From assembly GCA_023101505.1 (NCBI GenBank), contig LVZA01000001.1:1979672-2043671 (forward strand): 64,000 bases of DNA. The letters run 5' to 3'. The translations under genes and the position numbers were made by a program. The notes below the pieces were generated by a model. The model did no database searches. It was not told where the DNA came from and saw nothing but the letters and a program-made list of their open reading frames with translations. Below are positions 42,212 to 51,067 of this stretch, piece after piece. The DNA comes from Pasteurellaceae bacterium Pebbles2 (GTDB lineage: Bacteria; Pseudomonadota; Gammaproteobacteria; Enterobacterales; Pasteurellaceae). Positions within the stretch are counted from its first letter, which is position 1. The number at the start of each line of letters is the position of its first letter.

Positions 42212-42241
42212 AAAAACGGTGGTTTGTGCCACCGTTTTTTT
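42212..42241 (+). terminator. Rho-independent terminator of pykA
   Basis: AAAAACGGTGG and CCACCGTTTTTTT pair around a TTTGTG loop, followed by T residues. Confidence 0.92.
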
Positions 42242-42294
42242 ATGGCTGGAAAAAGATTTATTTGCTTATCTGGCTAATAATTTTGCAAGAGGCT

Positions 42295-42324
42295 TGGAAA
42301 TCGAACGCTGATTTGTGATATAAT
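42295..42324 (+). promoter_or_regulatory. Putative sigma-70 promoter of sspAB
   Basis: TTGGAA (42295-42300) and TATAAT (42319-42324) are 18 bases apart. The leader to sspA is about 95 bases. In many gammaproteobacteria sspAB follows rplM-rpsI; here pykA precedes it, so it needs its own promoter. Confidence 0.55.
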
Positions 42325-42424
42325 AACCAACCTGATTTTTTAAGGCGTGGCATTATTGATGAAAATCAGCCCAATTTCGCCTTATTGAGAACTCTATATT
42401 CTATTTTAGTCGTTGGAGGACTAA

Positions 42425-43063
42425 ATGACCAGTACTGTAAATAAACGTTCCGTAATGACACTTTTTTCTGATAAATCAGACATTTATTGCCACCAAGTGC
42501 GCATTGTCTTAGCAGAAAAAGGCGTTGCTTATGACACAGAAGTGGTAGATCCTCAATCTTTATCAGAAGATTTAATGGAATTAAACCCTTATGGCACATT
42601 GCCAACATTGGTTGACCGAGATCTTGTATTATTCAACTCACGCATCATTATGGAATATCTTGATGAGCGTTTTCCGCACCCACCATTAATGCCAGTTTAT
42701 CCTGTTTCTCGTGGTAAAACTCGCTTATTAATGTTGCGTATTGAACAAGATTGGTATCCAAGTTTGTTTAAAGCAGAAAAAGGCACGGCAGAAGAAAAAG
42801 AAAACGCATTAAGACAGCTTAAAGAAGAAATGTTAGCCATTGCGCCAATTTTCGATCAAACGCCATTTTTTATGAGCGAAGAATTTAGCTTGGTGGATTG
42901 CTATATTGCGCCATTATTATGGCGTATGCAAGAATTAGGCGTAGAATTTACTGGTGCAGGCAGCAAAACCTTAAAAGCCTATATGGCACGCGTTTTTGAA
43001 CGTGATTCATTCCAACAATCTGTTGGCAATAGCGCACCTAAAAATTTAATGGACGATAAATAA
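42425..43063 (+). CDS. sspA: Stringent starvation protein A
   Basis: RNA-polymerase-associated protein with a glutathione-transferase fold but no transferase activity; it helps cells through stationary phase and acid stress. The 212-residue product equals E. coli SspA in length. Landmarks are TLFSDKSDIYCHQVRIVLAE, LNPYGTLPTLVDRDLVLF and MEYLDERFPHPPLMPVYP, the last being the conserved surface used for polymerase contact. A TTGGAGGA ribosome site precedes it. sspB follows 5 bases after the stop. Confidence 0.95.
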   Translation: MTSTVNKRSVMTLFSDKSDIYCHQVRIVLAEKGVAYDTEVVDPQSLSEDLMELNPYGTLPTLVDRDLVLFNSRIIMEYLDERFPHPPLMPVYPVSRGKTRLLMLRIEQDWYPSLFKAEKGTAEEKENALRQLKEEMLAIAPIFDQTPFFMSEEFSLVDCYIAPLLWRMQELGVEFTGAGSKTLKAYMARVFERDSFQQSVGNSAPKNLMDDK

Positions 43064-43068
43064 ATACA

Positions 43069-43548
43069 ATGGAATATAAATCTTCCCCAAAACGCCCTTA
43101 TTTATTAAGAGCTTATTATGATTGGTTAGTGGATAATAGTTTTACGCCTTATCTTGTGGTTGATGCCACTTATTATGGCGTAGTTGTTCCGCAAGACTAT
43201 GTTAAAGACGGACAAATCGTACTTAATATTTCATCTGGTGCGGTGGGAGCATTGTCTTTGGGGAATAACGCTATTGAGTTTAACGCTCGTTTTCAAGGCA
43301 TTCCACAAGATATTTATATTCCTATGGGGGCAGCCTTAGCAATTTATGCTCGAGAAAATGGCGATGGCGTGATGTTTGAACCTGAAAGCATTTATGATGA
43401 AATGGATAAAGCGCAAATAGAGCAGCCGACCAGTTTCCAAAACATTGTCGATAAACCGAGTTCAAGCAAGTCAAAAGTGAAAACAACGGATAAAGCAAAA
43501 GACACAGCAAAAGCCTCATCAGCTTCTCATTTAAGAATTATTAAATAA
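43069..43548 (+). CDS. sspB: ClpXP protease specificity-enhancing factor SspB
   Basis: Adaptor that delivers ssrA-tagged peptides from rescued ribosomes to ClpXP. The 159-residue product has the peptide-binding domain (PYLVVDATYYGVVVPQDYV, LNISSGAVGALSLGNN, FNARFQG) in the first 110 residues, a flexible charged linker, and the C-terminal ClpX-docking tail ending LRIIK. Five bases after sspA. Confidence 0.94.
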   Translation: MEYKSSPKRPYLLRAYYDWLVDNSFTPYLVVDATYYGVVVPQDYVKDGQIVLNISSGAVGALSLGNNAIEFNARFQGIPQDIYIPMGAALAIYARENGDGVMFEPESIYDEMDKAQIEQPTSFQNIVDKPSSSKSKVKTTDKAKDTAKASSASHLRIIK

Positions 43549-43555
43549 AACATTA

Positions 43556-43601
43556 AAAAAGTGCGGTGTAAAAAACGAAAGAATTTTACACCGCACTTTT
43601 T
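43556..43601. terminator. Uptake-signal inverted pair between sspB and can
   Basis: AAAAAGTGCGGTGTAAAA and TTTTACACCGCACTTTTT form a long stem with flanking A and T runs, serving both convergent units. Confidence 0.82.
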
Positions 43602-43608
43602 ATTTGTG

Positions 43609-44307
43609 TTAGTCAGCGAGCAGTTCGCTTGGCAGGTTTTTCTCTAAAATATTGTTTTCATCAAGCGTGGAGAGGCGAGCAATCGCATTACGATAAGAAA
43701 TCTCAAGGCTTTCTCGGCTGGTAGCAAGTACGCCCTGATCGACCAAAAAGCCGTCGTTGACATCATATACCCAACCGTGCAAAGACAGTTTTGCCCCTCT
43801 TGCCCAAGCATCTTGAATAATCGAAGAACGCCCGAGGTTATAAACTTGTTCGGCAACGTTGATTTTTGTGAGCATATCAGCACGTTTTTCAGCGGATAAA
43901 TTCCCTAGCAAATGACTGTGCTTAAAATAAATATCACGAATATGCAGCAGCCAGTTGTTGATTAAACCCAAGTCTTGCTTAGTCATTGCCGCTTTAATGC
44001 CGCCGCAGTTGGTATGTCCGCAGATGATGATGTGTTCGATATTTAACACGTCCACAGCATATTGCACCACCGATAAACAGTTCAGATCGGTGTGAATAAC
44101 TTGATTTGCCACATTGCGGTGGACGAATAATTCGCCCGGTTCTAAATTGGTGAGTTTTTCTGCTGGCACACGGCTATCGGAGCAACCAATCCACAAATAA
44201 TGTGGCGTTTGATGTTCGGCTAATTCCTTAAAATAGTCGGAATTTTCCTCTTTCATTCTTAATGCCCAACTGTGATTGTTGGCAAATAATTGTTCAATTA
44301 ATTTCAT
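43609..44307 (-). CDS. can: Beta-class carbonic anhydrase
   Basis: Interconverts carbon dioxide and bicarbonate, supplying bicarbonate for carboxylation reactions. The 232-residue product has the zinc ligands C42, H98 and C101 and the aspartate D44 (CSDSRVP, HTNCGG). W39, R64 and Y181, which form the non-catalytic allosteric bicarbonate pocket of the H. influenzae type II enzyme, are all present at those numbers, so bicarbonate inhibition is expected. Single gene, start adjacent to the end of ppnN. Confidence 0.95.
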   Translation of the reverse strand: MKLIEQLFANNHSWALRMKEENSDYFKELAEHQTPHYLWIGCSDSRVPAEKLTNLEPGELFVHRNVANQVIHTDLNCLSVVQYAVDVLNIEHIIICGHTNCGGIKAAMTKQDLGLINNWLLHIRDIYFKHSHLLGNLSAEKRADMLTKINVAEQVYNLGRSSIIQDAWARGAKLSLHGWVYDVNDGFLVDQGVLATSRESLEISYRNAIARLSTLDENNILEKNLPSELLAD

Positions 44308-44337
44308 AAAAATGCGCTTTCCTAATATAAAGCTAAT

Positions 44338-45702
44338 TTATTTAACGATTTCATAGCAAGGCTCATAAGCATCGCCTGTCGGTAATTTCATACGATGTTG
44401 CACGATAAAATCTTGTAAAAGCTGATCGACTTTATTCATTAGCTGAGCATCACCGTGAAGTTTAAATTTCCCTTTTTGGGCAATTTCATCTTGGGTTTCA
44501 GCCTTGATATTACCAGCCACAATACCTGAAAAGGCACGACGTAAATTTGCCGCTAAATCCACCGCACTTTGGTTCAAATGGAGATTTAAATTCGCCATAT
44601 TTTCGTGGGTTGGTACGAATGGTTTTTGAAAATCTTCTGAAATATGCAAAGACCAGTTAAAGCTGTAGCTGTCGCCTTTTTTATAGCGTTGTTGCTGAAT
44701 ATCGCTCATTGCCGATTTCATTTGGCGAGCCACGTTAGCTGGATCGTCAATAATAATTTGATAGAGTGATTGCGCTTCTTCGCCTAAGGTTTCTAGCACA
44801 AAGCGATCTATCGCCGCAAAATAATCTGCGCTTTCTTTTGGACCAGTTAAAATTAATGGCAAATGTTGCGCTTTATTTTTCGGATTAAGTTTCACGCCTA
44901 AAATAAACATAAATTCTTCAAATGTGCCCGGGCCACCAGCAAAAATAATGATGCCGTGTCCTATGCGTACAAAGGCTTCAAGGCGTTTTTCAATGTCTGG
45001 CATAATGATCAATTCGTTTACAATCGGATTAGGCGGCTCAGAAGCAATAATTGATGGCTCAGTAATGCCGACAAAACGGCTGTTTTTATAACGTTGATGA
45101 GCGTGTCCGATTGCCGCCCCTTTCATTGGTGCTTCCATTACGCCAGTGCCACAACCAGTGATGATGTTAAGCTCACGCAAGCCCAATTCTAAGCCAACGG
45201 CACGGCAATATTGATATTCCACTTGGGTAATCGAATGTCCGCCCCAACACACCACAAAATTCGGCATTTCACCAATCGCTAATGCCTTAGCATTGCGCAA
45301 AATATTAAAGACTAAATTGGTAATTTGCTCGCCATCATCATTTTTTTTGAAACCGAGATTTGGCAGCATACTATTCACGAACAGAATATCACGCAATACG
45401 GCAAAAGAGTGGTATTGAATATTGCGAATCATCACGCCATCGACAAATGCAGTTTGTGGGGGATTGTGCAATTCCAGCACCACACCACGTTCTTTTGCCA
45501 CTAAATTCACATCAAAATCTTGATATTTGGCTAAAAGCGCACGGCTGTCATCAGTGATTGCGCCAGAGTTTAAAATCGCCAATGTGCAATTACGATAAAG
45601 TTGATAGAGCGGTGATTTGGCTTGTTTGGCAAGTTGCTTTACTTCGCAATGAGAAAGCTGATCCATACTGCCTTTTGGATTAATACAATAAACTTGCTGC
45701 AT
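44338..45702 (-). CDS. ppnN: Nucleotide 5'-monophosphate nucleosidase PpnN (YgdH)
   Basis: Cleaves nucleoside 5'-monophosphates to base and ribose 5-phosphate; in E. coli it is activated by (p)ppGpp. The 454-residue product equals E. coli YgdH/PpnN in length. The central LOG-like domain carries [19 protein letters not shown] and [16 protein letters not shown] (the PGGxGTxxE-type motif). N- and C-terminal flanking domains are typical of the long PpnN form. It is one base downstream of queF on the same strand. Confidence 0.93.
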   Translation of the reverse strand: MQQVYCINPKGSMDQLSHCEVKQLAKQAKSPLYQLYRNCTLAILNSGAITDDSRALLAKYQDFDVNLVAKERGVVLELHNPPQTAFVDGVMIRNIQYHSFAVLRDILFVNSMLPNLGFKKNDDGEQITNLVFNILRNAKALAIGEMPNFVVCWGGHSITQVEYQYCRAVGLELGLRELNIITGCGTGVMEAPMKGAAIGHAHQRYKNSRFVGITEPSIIASEPPNPIVNELIIMPDIEKRLEAFVRIGHGIIIFAGGPGTFEEFMFILGVKLNPKNKAQHLPLILTGPKESADYFAAIDRFVLETLGEEAQSLYQIIIDDPANVARQMKSAMSDIQQQRYKKGDSYSFNWSLHISEDFQKPFVPTHENMANLNLHLNQSAVDLAANLRRAFSGIVAGNIKAETQDEIAQKGKFKLHGDAQLMNKVDQLLQDFIVQHRMKLPTGDAYEPCYEIVK

Positions 45703-45703
45703 A

Positions 45704-46543
45704 TTATTGTCTCGCTAAACGTTGATTTGCTGGAATAGGCTCAAAATTAGAACGATAAGGGTTAATGTCTAAACCGCCACGTCGGGTATAACGTGCATAA
45801 ACCGTTAATTTCTCAGGTTGGGCAAAGCGCATTAAATCGTTAAAAATGCGCTCGACGCATTGTTCGTGAAATTCGTTATGTTGACGGAAAGAAATCAGAT
45901 AACGTAATAATTTCTCACGTTGAATTTGTTTGCCCACATAATGAATTTGCACCGTTCCCCAGTCGGGTTGGCTGGTGATTAAGCAATTTGATTTTAATAA
46001 ATGGCTCACTAAATATTCGTCCACGTGCTTTTCATTGGTGCAATTTTCCAGTAGAGCAGGGTTAAAATCGTAATTATCAATGCAAATATCTTGTTCATCA
46101 ATACATTCGCCAGCCAAATCGGCAATGGCTTGAGATTGATAAAATGCTAAAGAATTTAACCGCACTTTAACTTCACCTTGTGCACAATCAGCAAGATCTT
46201 GTTGCATAATGCGCTGAACTTCGTCGAATGAGCTAAATTTTGTTTGATTAAAGCTATTTAAGTAAAGTTTAAAACTTTTGGATTCAATTAAATTCACCGA
46301 GTGATAATCAATAGCCACATCAGCAATCGCTACTTGTGGCACGCCATTAGGATTTAGCCACGAAATTTCATAAGCTGTCCAAATATCTGCGCCAATCGAA
46401 AAAGGTTGCGCTTGTGTAATACCTAAGTCATCACGATTTAATGCACGAGGCACGGCTTGCAATAAAATGCGGTCATAATTTGCGCAATATTCGGTTTTTT
46501 GCCCGAGTTTTAATGCTTTTAAGCTGTGATTATGTTGATACAT
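45704..46543 (-). CDS. queF: NADPH-dependent 7-cyano-7-deazaguanine reductase QueF
   Basis: Reduces the nitrile preQ0 to preQ1 in queuosine tRNA modification. This is the long two-domain form (279 residues). The nucleophile is C187 in [12 protein letters not shown] and the acid is D194; the N-terminal domain has the [16 protein letters not shown] and [19 protein letters not shown] QueF motif (in outline). The ATG at 46543 overlaps the upstream stop as TAATG, and the GGAAGA ribosome site lies inside the preceding gene, so I prefer it to the ATG 12 bases upstream. Confidence 0.95.
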   Translation of the reverse strand: MYQHNHSLKALKLGQKTEYCANYDRILLQAVPRALNRDDLGITQAQPFSIGADIWTAYEISWLNPNGVPQVAIADVAIDYHSVNLIESKSFKLYLNSFNQTKFSSFDEVQRIMQQDLADCAQGEVKVRLNSLAFYQSQAIADLAGECIDEQDICIDNYDFNPALLENCTNEKHVDEYLVSHLLKSNCLITSQPDWGTVQIHYVGKQIQREKLLRYLISFRQHNEFHEQCVERIFNDLMRFAQPEKLTVYARYTRRGGLDINPYRSNFEPIPANQRLARQ

Positions 46544-46869
46544 TATTTCTTCCAAATGATGTGATATTGTCGATCTTCTTCTTGATGAGAGATAAGGAAT
46601 TTGGCAAAAATATCGTCCATTTCATCTTGCTCATTGACTAAGCCAATCCAAACTTCGGCATATTCGTTCGGGTCGATAAGCACACCAATTTCCTGATCCC
46701 AATCTTCGGCGGTTTCTACAAATTCCACCGCACCACGTTCTTCAAATTGCAGATTGAATAATAAAATATCTGCAGGATCTAAATTTTCGCCCGCCATTTC
46801 TAAAAAAATGTCATAGGCAATATCAATGGCTTGATCTGGGTCGAGTTTTGTTAAGGTTGTTTCTGTCAT
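46543..46869 (-). CDS. Putative double-stranded DNA mimic protein (YciU/HI1450 family)
   Basis: A 108-residue, strongly acidic protein of the UPF0263 family. Segments such as [37 protein letters not shown] and [18 protein letters not shown] (in outline) match H. influenzae HI1450, whose structure shows a DNA-like distribution of negative charge and reported HU binding. I chose the ATG at 46869; an upstream in-frame extension is hydrophobic and unlike relatives. It is coupled to queF by a TAATG overlap. Confidence 0.9.
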   Translation of the reverse strand: MTETTLTKLDPDQAIDIAYDIFLEMAGENLDPADILLFNLQFEERGAVEFVETAEDWDQEIGVLIDPNEYAEVWIGLVNEQDEMDDIFAKFLISHQEEDRQYHIIWKK

Positions 46870-46906
46870 TATCTTATTTTCATTGTGTAATAGGGTGATT
46901 AAAATG

Positions 46907-46936
46907 AAAAAGTGCGGTGAAATTAACCGCACTTTT
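46907..46936. terminator. Compact uptake-signal inverted pair
   Basis: AAAAGTGCGGT and ACCGCACTTTT flank an 8-base loop between uspE and the DNA-mimic gene, likely the uspE terminator. Confidence 0.75.
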
Positions 46937-46957
46937 ACCGCTTATTGCGTAAAAATC

Positions 46958-47887
46958 TTATTCAGGCTTTTTCGTCGGTTTAATCGCAAGCAGATTACAT
47001 TCTAATTTGCTGATAACGTGTTCCGCCGTGTTGCCTAATAGGGCTGCTGAAAGCCCTGTGCGTCCAACTGTGCCCAAAATAACCAGCTCCGCTTCCAATT
47101 CTTTCGCCACTTGTGGAATGATTTCTTCAGGGAAACCCTCACGAACGTGGGTATGATCTTCGGCGATACCAAAATGCTGGCGCAAGGCTTTCATATTGAT
47201 TAAATGCTGTCCACGCACGCCATTAATGTATTCGCTGGTGTGGAATTCAGGCAAATCAATCGCCATATTCATTGGTGTCGGCGGATAAGCACTGACCAAA
47301 TGCACGTTGCCACGTTCTAATTGATCGGCTAAATCCATACTAAGAGAAACCAATTCTTTGTTGAAACTATCGTGATATTCTTCATCGCCCGACACATTCA
47401 CAGCGACTAAAATTCGACGTTGATGTTTCCAATTACCATCACGCACCATTAAAAGTGGCGCAGGGCATTTGCGCAATAATTGCCAATCCATCGGCGTAAC
47501 AAAGAGGGAAGTCAAACTTTCTTCTTCTTTGGTGTATTTCACCACCAAATCATAATTATTATTTTCGATTTCAGCCACAATCGCTTCTGCTTCATTGCTG
47601 TTCCACACAACAACAGAACGGAAATTAATCATCGGATCTGCATATTTTTCCAAATAAGGTAGCACGTCTTTTTTACGTTGTTCTACCACCGTTTGGTGCA
47701 TTTCATCACGTTCCTCTGAGGACAGTAATGCTGACATTTCGTAAGATAAATCATAGACAGGCAGAAAAACAGTGATATTCACTGGCTCATCGCTTTTTTG
47801 TTCATTAACTAAACGAACCGCTCGGGCAAGCCCATATTGCTTTTCATTTTCAGGGTTAAGAATAACGAGAATGTTATTGAATTTCAT
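46958..47887 (-). CDS. uspE: Universal stress protein UspE
   Basis: A 309-residue cytosolic protein with two tandem universal-stress domains. The second ends with the nucleotide-loop-like GTVGRTGLSAALLGNTAEHVI. The N-terminus MKFNNILVILNPENEKQYGL matches H. influenzae and E. coli UspE. A GGAGG ribosome site lies 5 bases before this ATG (47887); a second ATG immediately upstream is too close to it. It follows fnr by 155 bases on the same strand, the arrangement known in E. coli. Confidence 0.93.
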   Translation of the reverse strand: MKFNNILVILNPENEKQYGLARAVRLVNEQKSDEPVNITVFLPVYDLSYEMSALLSSEERDEMHQTVVEQRKKDVLPYLEKYADPMINFRSVVVWNSNEAEAIVAEIENNNYDLVVKYTKEEESLTSLFVTPMDWQLLRKCPAPLLMVRDGNWKHQRRILVAVNVSGDEEYHDSFNKELVSLSMDLADQLERGNVHLVSAYPPTPMNMAIDLPEFHTSEYINGVRGQHLINMKALRQHFGIAEDHTHVREGFPEEIIPQVAKELEAELVILGTVGRTGLSAALLGNTAEHVISKLECNLLAIKPTKKPE

Positions 47888-48041
47888 CATAACCTCCATT
47901 GCATTTCGCAGTTTGACTTCATTCTTTGGATTGCTTGTATTTGTTAGCATAGAGCAGATTTCTGCAAATAACAAGTGAGCCTATTTAAAAATGTGATTAG
48001 CATAACAAAAATTTGCTATGCTAATCGAAGAAAGGAATATT

Positions 48042-48815
48042 TTACTCTAAAAATTGGATTTTGGTACGATTAATTCCAGCCAATTCGGTGAGTTGTGGCA
48101 AATCGTTAATCGTAATATATTTGCCCTGCACGGCAAGAATGCCCAATTTTTGGAAACGTCCGAGTAAGCGACTAATGGTTTCAACGGTTAAACCGAGGTA
48201 ATTGCCGATGTCGCCACGTGTCATTGTTAAACGGAATTCTCGTTGTGAAAAGCCTCGAGCAGCGTAGCGTTTTGATAAATTATAAATAAATGCGGCTAAA
48301 CGTTCTTCAGCATTCATTTTTGACAATAACAAAATCATATCCTGATCACTTTTGATCTCGCTACTCATCAAACGCATAATTTGTTGGCGCAATTTCGGCA
48401 TTTTACCCGCTAAATCATTTAAAATATCGTATGGAATTTCGCATACCATTGCGGTTTCAAGTGCTTGAGCAAAACTTGGGTGGCGCATATTCATAATGGC
48501 ATCAAAGCCCACCAAATCCCCAGGTAAATGGAAGGAGGTAATCTGTTCTTCGCCAGCTTCATTGATGGTATAAGACTTTATCGTGCCAGAGCGAATAGCA
48601 TAAAGCGATGCAAGTTCATCTCCTGCTTTAAATAACACTTGAGATTTTTGGATAGGTTTTTTGCGCTCAATAATATTATCAAGCTGATCCAATTCGTGTT
48701 CATTTAATGTAAAAGGAATACACAACTGGCTGATGCTGCAATCTTGACAGTGAATAGCGCAGCCGCCCGATTGAATTCGGCGACCAATACGTTGTTCTGA
48801 AGATAAAATACTCAT
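48042..48815 (-). CDS. fnr: Fumarate and nitrate reduction regulatory protein FNR
   Basis: Oxygen-sensing transcription factor that binds DNA as a dimer when its [4Fe-4S] cluster is intact. The 257-residue product has the ligand cysteines C23, C26, C32 and C125; C19 corresponds to the non-ligand cysteine of E. coli. The N-terminal [17 protein letters not shown] is identical to E. coli. The cyclic-nucleotide-binding fold and dimer helix follow. The C-terminal helix-turn-helix contains [14 protein letters not shown], whose ExxSR residues read the TTGAT half site. Confidence 0.97.
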   Translation of the reverse strand: MSILSSEQRIGRRIQSGGCAIHCQDCSISQLCIPFTLNEHELDQLDNIIERKKPIQKSQVLFKAGDELASLYAIRSGTIKSYTINEAGEEQITSFHLPGDLVGFDAIMNMRHPSFAQALETAMVCEIPYDILNDLAGKMPKLRQQIMRLMSSEIKSDQDMILLLSKMNAEERLAAFIYNLSKRYAARGFSQREFRLTMTRGDIGNYLGLTVETISRLLGRFQKLGILAVQGKYITINDLPQLTELAGINRTKIQFLE

Positions 48816-48838
48816 TCTGCCTCAAATTTATGATAAAA

Positions 48839-48852
48839 TTGATCTAACGCAA
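48839..48852 (-). promoter_or_regulatory. Candidate FNR half-site upstream of fnr
   Basis: On the minus strand TTGCGTTAGATCAA has one perfect half (ATCAA) and a 3/5 match in the other half of the FNR consensus. It ends 23 bases before the start codon, where it could cause negative autoregulation as in E. coli. Weak by sequence. Confidence 0.35.
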
Positions 48853-48921
48853 AAAATAATAGCATTATTTTACCAAATTAAGAAGTAATAAAATCTAATC
48901 TCTAACAAAAATAGGTTATTT

Positions 48922-49059
48922 ATGCCCGCAGAAAAGCTCACTAAAAAACGTCTTATACAGTTGATTATTCTCTTTTTTATTCTCTTAACGGCTTTTAGCT
49001 ACAAGACCTATCAACATTATCAAACACAAGAAAGCGAACAAATTCAAGGCGAGAAATAA
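48922..49059 (+). CDS. Small single-span membrane protein, 45 residues
   Basis: Starts ATG at 48922 with an AGG-containing ribosome region 7-10 bases upstream. The protein has a basic N-terminus (MPAEKLTKKRL), one hydrophobic helix (LIQLIILFFILLTAFSY, about residues 11-27) and a short polar, acidic tail ending QIQGEK. The layout suggests a type II or N-in membrane peptide with the tail in the periplasm. It is divergent from fnr and followed directly by an uptake-signal terminator, which supports it being a real gene. I do not recognise a family. Confidence 0.6.
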   Translation: MPAEKLTKKRLIQLIILFFILLTAFSYKTYQHYQTQESEQIQGEK

Positions 49060-49103
49060 AAAAGTGCGGTGGAAAAATTTAACGTTTTTTCACCGCACTT
49101 TTA
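49058..49103. terminator. Uptake-signal inverted pair
   Basis: AAAAAGTGCGGTGGAAAAA and TTTTTCACCGCACTTTTAT form a long stem between the small membrane protein gene and the convergent ferritin gene. Confidence 0.82.
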
Positions 49104-49124
49104 TTTTAAACAAAAGCCAATAAC

Positions 49125-49622
49125 TTAGTTTGCACTAGAAAGTGCACCTAAGTCTTTGTCTAATAAGAAAATTGATTTGCCATCTTCGCCTAAGATATTG
49201 AATTTATCTAATACGCTGCCGAATAATTTTTCTTCTTCGTGTTGTTCCGCCACATACCATTGTAAGAAATTAAATGCGGAGAAATCTTTTTCTTCAAAGG
49301 TTGCGCCGACCAATTCATTGATTTTTTGCGTGATCAATTTTTCGTGAGCAAAAGTCAATTCAACCACTTCTCTTAATGAGCTGTATTCGTGGGCAATGGC
49401 TTCAATCGCTTCGATTTTTGCTTCCGCACCAGTTTCATTTAAGTAGGTAAATAATTTGCGCATATGCTGCATTTCTTCAGCGGCGTGTTCACGCAAGAAT
49501 TTGGCTGCGCCCACATAGCCTTTATGTTCGCACCACGCACTCATTTGCAAATAAAGGTTTGAAGAATAAAATTCTAAATTCATTTGATCGTTTAAAAGTT
49601 TAATCACTTTTTCTGCTAACAT
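49125..49622 (-). CDS. ftnA: Bacterial non-heme ferritin (downstream copy)
   Basis: A 165-residue iron-storage subunit that assembles into a 24-mer. The four-helix bundle has the ferroxidase ligands in [21 protein letters not shown] (in outline), [13 protein letters not shown] and [12 protein letters not shown]. It is 14 bases downstream of a related ferritin gene; together they match the tandem pair known in H. influenzae (HI1384/HI1385). The two subunits probably co-assemble. Confidence 0.95.
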   Translation of the reverse strand: MLAEKVIKLLNDQMNLEFYSSNLYLQMSAWCEHKGYVGAAKFLREHAAEEMQHMRKLFTYLNETGAEAKIEAIEAIAHEYSSLREVVELTFAHEKLITQKINELVGATFEEKDFSAFNFLQWYVAEQHEEEKLFGSVLDKFNILGEDGKSIFLLDKDLGALSSAN

Positions 49623-49636
49623 TTTTATTCTCCTTT

Positions 49637-50122
49637 TTATAACGTTAATAAATCTTTATCAATTAAATATAAGGCTTTGCCGTCTTCGCCTAGAATATTA
49701 AATTTATCAATCACACCGTTGAACAACGTTTCTTCTTCGTGTTGTTCGGCCACATACCACTGCAAGAAGTTAAAAGTAGAGTAGTCTTTATGAGCAAAAG
49801 TAACTTCCACTAATTCGTTGATTTTTGCCGTAACGTGTTTTTCGTGAGCAAATGCGGTTTCTAGTACGTGGCGTAAAGACTGATATTCTGTATTCGGCGC
49901 ATCAATTTTGCCTAAAATTGGCAGACCACCAGTTTCGCTAACATAATCGAACAATTTTTGCATATGTTCCATTTCTTCGTCGGCGTGGCGCAATAAAAAG
50001 GCAGCCGCACCCTCATAGCCACGGTTAGCGCACCAAGCGCTCATTTGTAAATAAATATTAGAAGAATAAAATTCTAAATTAATTTGTTCATTTAATTTTG
50101 CAATAATCGCTGGATTTAACAT
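49637..50122 (-). CDS. Bacterial non-heme ferritin (upstream copy)
   Basis: A 161-residue ferritin subunit, paralogous to the next gene. Ferroxidase-type motifs are [29 protein letters not shown] and [14 protein letters not shown] chose the ATG at 50122, which gives the normal N-terminus [13 protein letters not shown] and has GAGGAA just upstream; 14 additional in-frame residues are not ferritin-like. First gene of the ferritin operon, expressed from the AT-rich region 50123-50350. No convincing Fur box was seen there. Confidence 0.94.
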   Translation of the reverse strand: MLNPAIIAKLNEQINLEFYSSNIYLQMSAWCANRGYEGAAAFLLRHADEEMEHMQKLFDYVSETGGLPILGKIDAPNTEYQSLRHVLETAFAHEKHVTAKINELVEVTFAHKDYSTFNFLQWYVAEQHEEETLFNGVIDKFNILGEDGKALYLIDKDLLTL

Positions 50123-50354
50123 ATTAATTTCCTCATTGTTGATGAAGTGAAAGGATTTAATCATTGTAATCTCATTTATTAATATTGCAACCTTTATTTT
50201 GCATAACTCATTAATTTTAAAAGAAATTTTAATGTTAATTATTTTTATTTAGAATTGATTAACAAAAAATTAACATAAATAAAGTTGCTAATAATTCGTA
50301 TTTTTTCCACCGCACTTTTTATTGGCGATAAATCCTGCAATTCATTGAAGAAAA

Positions 50355-50383
50355 TTTGATTTTTTGTGAAATTTGATTATAAT
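50355..50383 (+). promoter_or_regulatory. rplY promoter
   Basis: TATAAT at 50378-50383 with TTTGAT at 50355-50360 (17-base spacing) forms a sigma-70 promoter with a perfect -10 and weak -35. Transcription should start near 50390, leaving a leader of about 90 bases. Confidence 0.6.
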
Positions 50384-50417
50384 ACGCCCTCTCAAATTTA
50401 TTTTGAGCAAATTATGG

Positions 50418-50443
50418 GAAATCGCTGGGTCGCCTGCGATTTC
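50418..50443 (+). promoter_or_regulatory. rplY leader hairpin (candidate L25 autoregulatory site)
   Basis: A perfect 8-bp stem GAAATCGC/GCGATTTC encloses a 10-base loop in the rplY leader, 38 bases before the start codon. L25 of E. coli represses its own mRNA by binding the leader, which mimics its 5S rRNA site. A similar role is inferred; I did not confirm the 5S loop E similarity. Confidence 0.45.
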
Positions 50444-50480
50444 TGACTTTAAACAATCTTACTTAATAGAGAACATTAAA

Positions 50481-50768
50481 ATGGCATTTAAATTTAACGC
50501 TGAAGTTCGTACATCGCAAGGTAAGGGTGCGAGCCGCCGCCTGCGTCATAATGGTCAAATCCCTGCAATCGTTTATGGTGGCAGCGAAGCGCCAGTTTCA
50601 ATCGTATTAAACCACGATGAATTAAACAACGCTCAAGTACACGATAGCTTCTATTCAGAAGTAATCACATTGGTAATTGATGGCAAAGAAGTTGCAGTTA
50701 AAGTACAAGCAATGCAACGCCACCCATTCAAACCAAAATTAGCACACATCGACTTTAAACGTGCTTAA
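50481..50768 (+). CDS. rplY: 50S ribosomal protein L25
   Basis: A 95-residue ribosomal protein that binds 5S rRNA. It is the short single-domain form (E. coli 94 residues): [20 protein letters not shown] at the N-terminus (RNA-binding), [10 protein letters not shown], and the end [17 protein letters not shown]. The ATG at 50481 follows AGAGAAC. Upstream in-frame codons lie in the leader and are not L25-like. Confidence 0.97.
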   Translation: MAFKFNAEVRTSQGKGASRRLRHNGQIPAIVYGGSEAPVSIVLNHDELNNAQVHDSFYSEVITLVIDGKEVAVKVQAMQRHPFKPKLAHIDFKRA

Positions 50769-50800
50769 TCCTTATTCTATAAGGCTTTAACACTGTTTTT

Positions 50801-50875
50801 TGTTCTGAAACTATTAACGATTTTAATTGTTTTCATACTAATAAAATCAATATTTTATAAAATAGTTTCGGAACA
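50801..50875. repeat. 75-bp interrupted palindrome downstream of rplY
   Basis: Outer arms of 15 bases (TGTTCTGAAACTATT at 50801-50815 and AATAGTTTCGGAACA at 50861-50875) are inverted with one mismatch. Inner arms (GATTTTAATT and AATAAAATC) extend the symmetry. It could be a miniature element, a recombination-site remnant or a structured 3' UTR. It sits immediately before a terminator and an integrase remnant. Confidence 0.65.
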
Positions 50876-50892
50876 GGTTTAGTGATGAATAT

Positions 50893-50926
50893 AGGCTCTT
50901 TTGTAAAAAGCAAAAGGGCTTTTTTA
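50893..50926 (+). terminator. Rho-independent terminator after rplY
   Basis: AGGCTCTTTTG and CAAAAGGGCTT pair (two G-T pairs) around TAAAAAG, followed by a T run. It lies 125 bases after the rplY stop, after the 75-bp palindrome. Confidence 0.8.
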
Positions 50927-50940
50927 TTGCTTGTTTTTGG

Positions 50941-51021
50941 TTAAATAATTTTATCTGTTGGTTTAAGTATTTCACCTTTACCAATGTAATGTTGAGCCAT
51001 TTGAGTAGAAGAGTGTCCAAG
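50941..51021 (-). pseudogene. C-terminal remnant of a tyrosine recombinase (integrase)
   Basis: The minus strand encodes LGHSSTQMAQHYIGKGEILK and a few more residues to a stop at 50941. LGHSS followed by HYI is the hallmark end of phage-type tyrosine recombinases, which contributes the last part of the active site. Two in-frame stop codons lie immediately upstream and no other integrase motif is recognisable, so only the last 26 codons remain. It marks a past integration event beside rplY. Confidence 0.75.
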
Positions 51022-51067
51022 TTATTAGCCGTTCAGAGCAACCTAATATGGTGCTGTGTGAGCGTGC

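Noticed and set aside
50123-50354. Fur box upstream of the ferritin operon
   Set aside because: The region is AT-rich, but no 19-base sequence resembling GATAATGATAATCATTATC could be supported by eye.
51022-51067. Further integrase coding sequence upstream of the LGHSS tail
   Set aside because: All frames hold stop codons and no HxLRH-type motif was found, so the remnant is limited to the last 26 codons.
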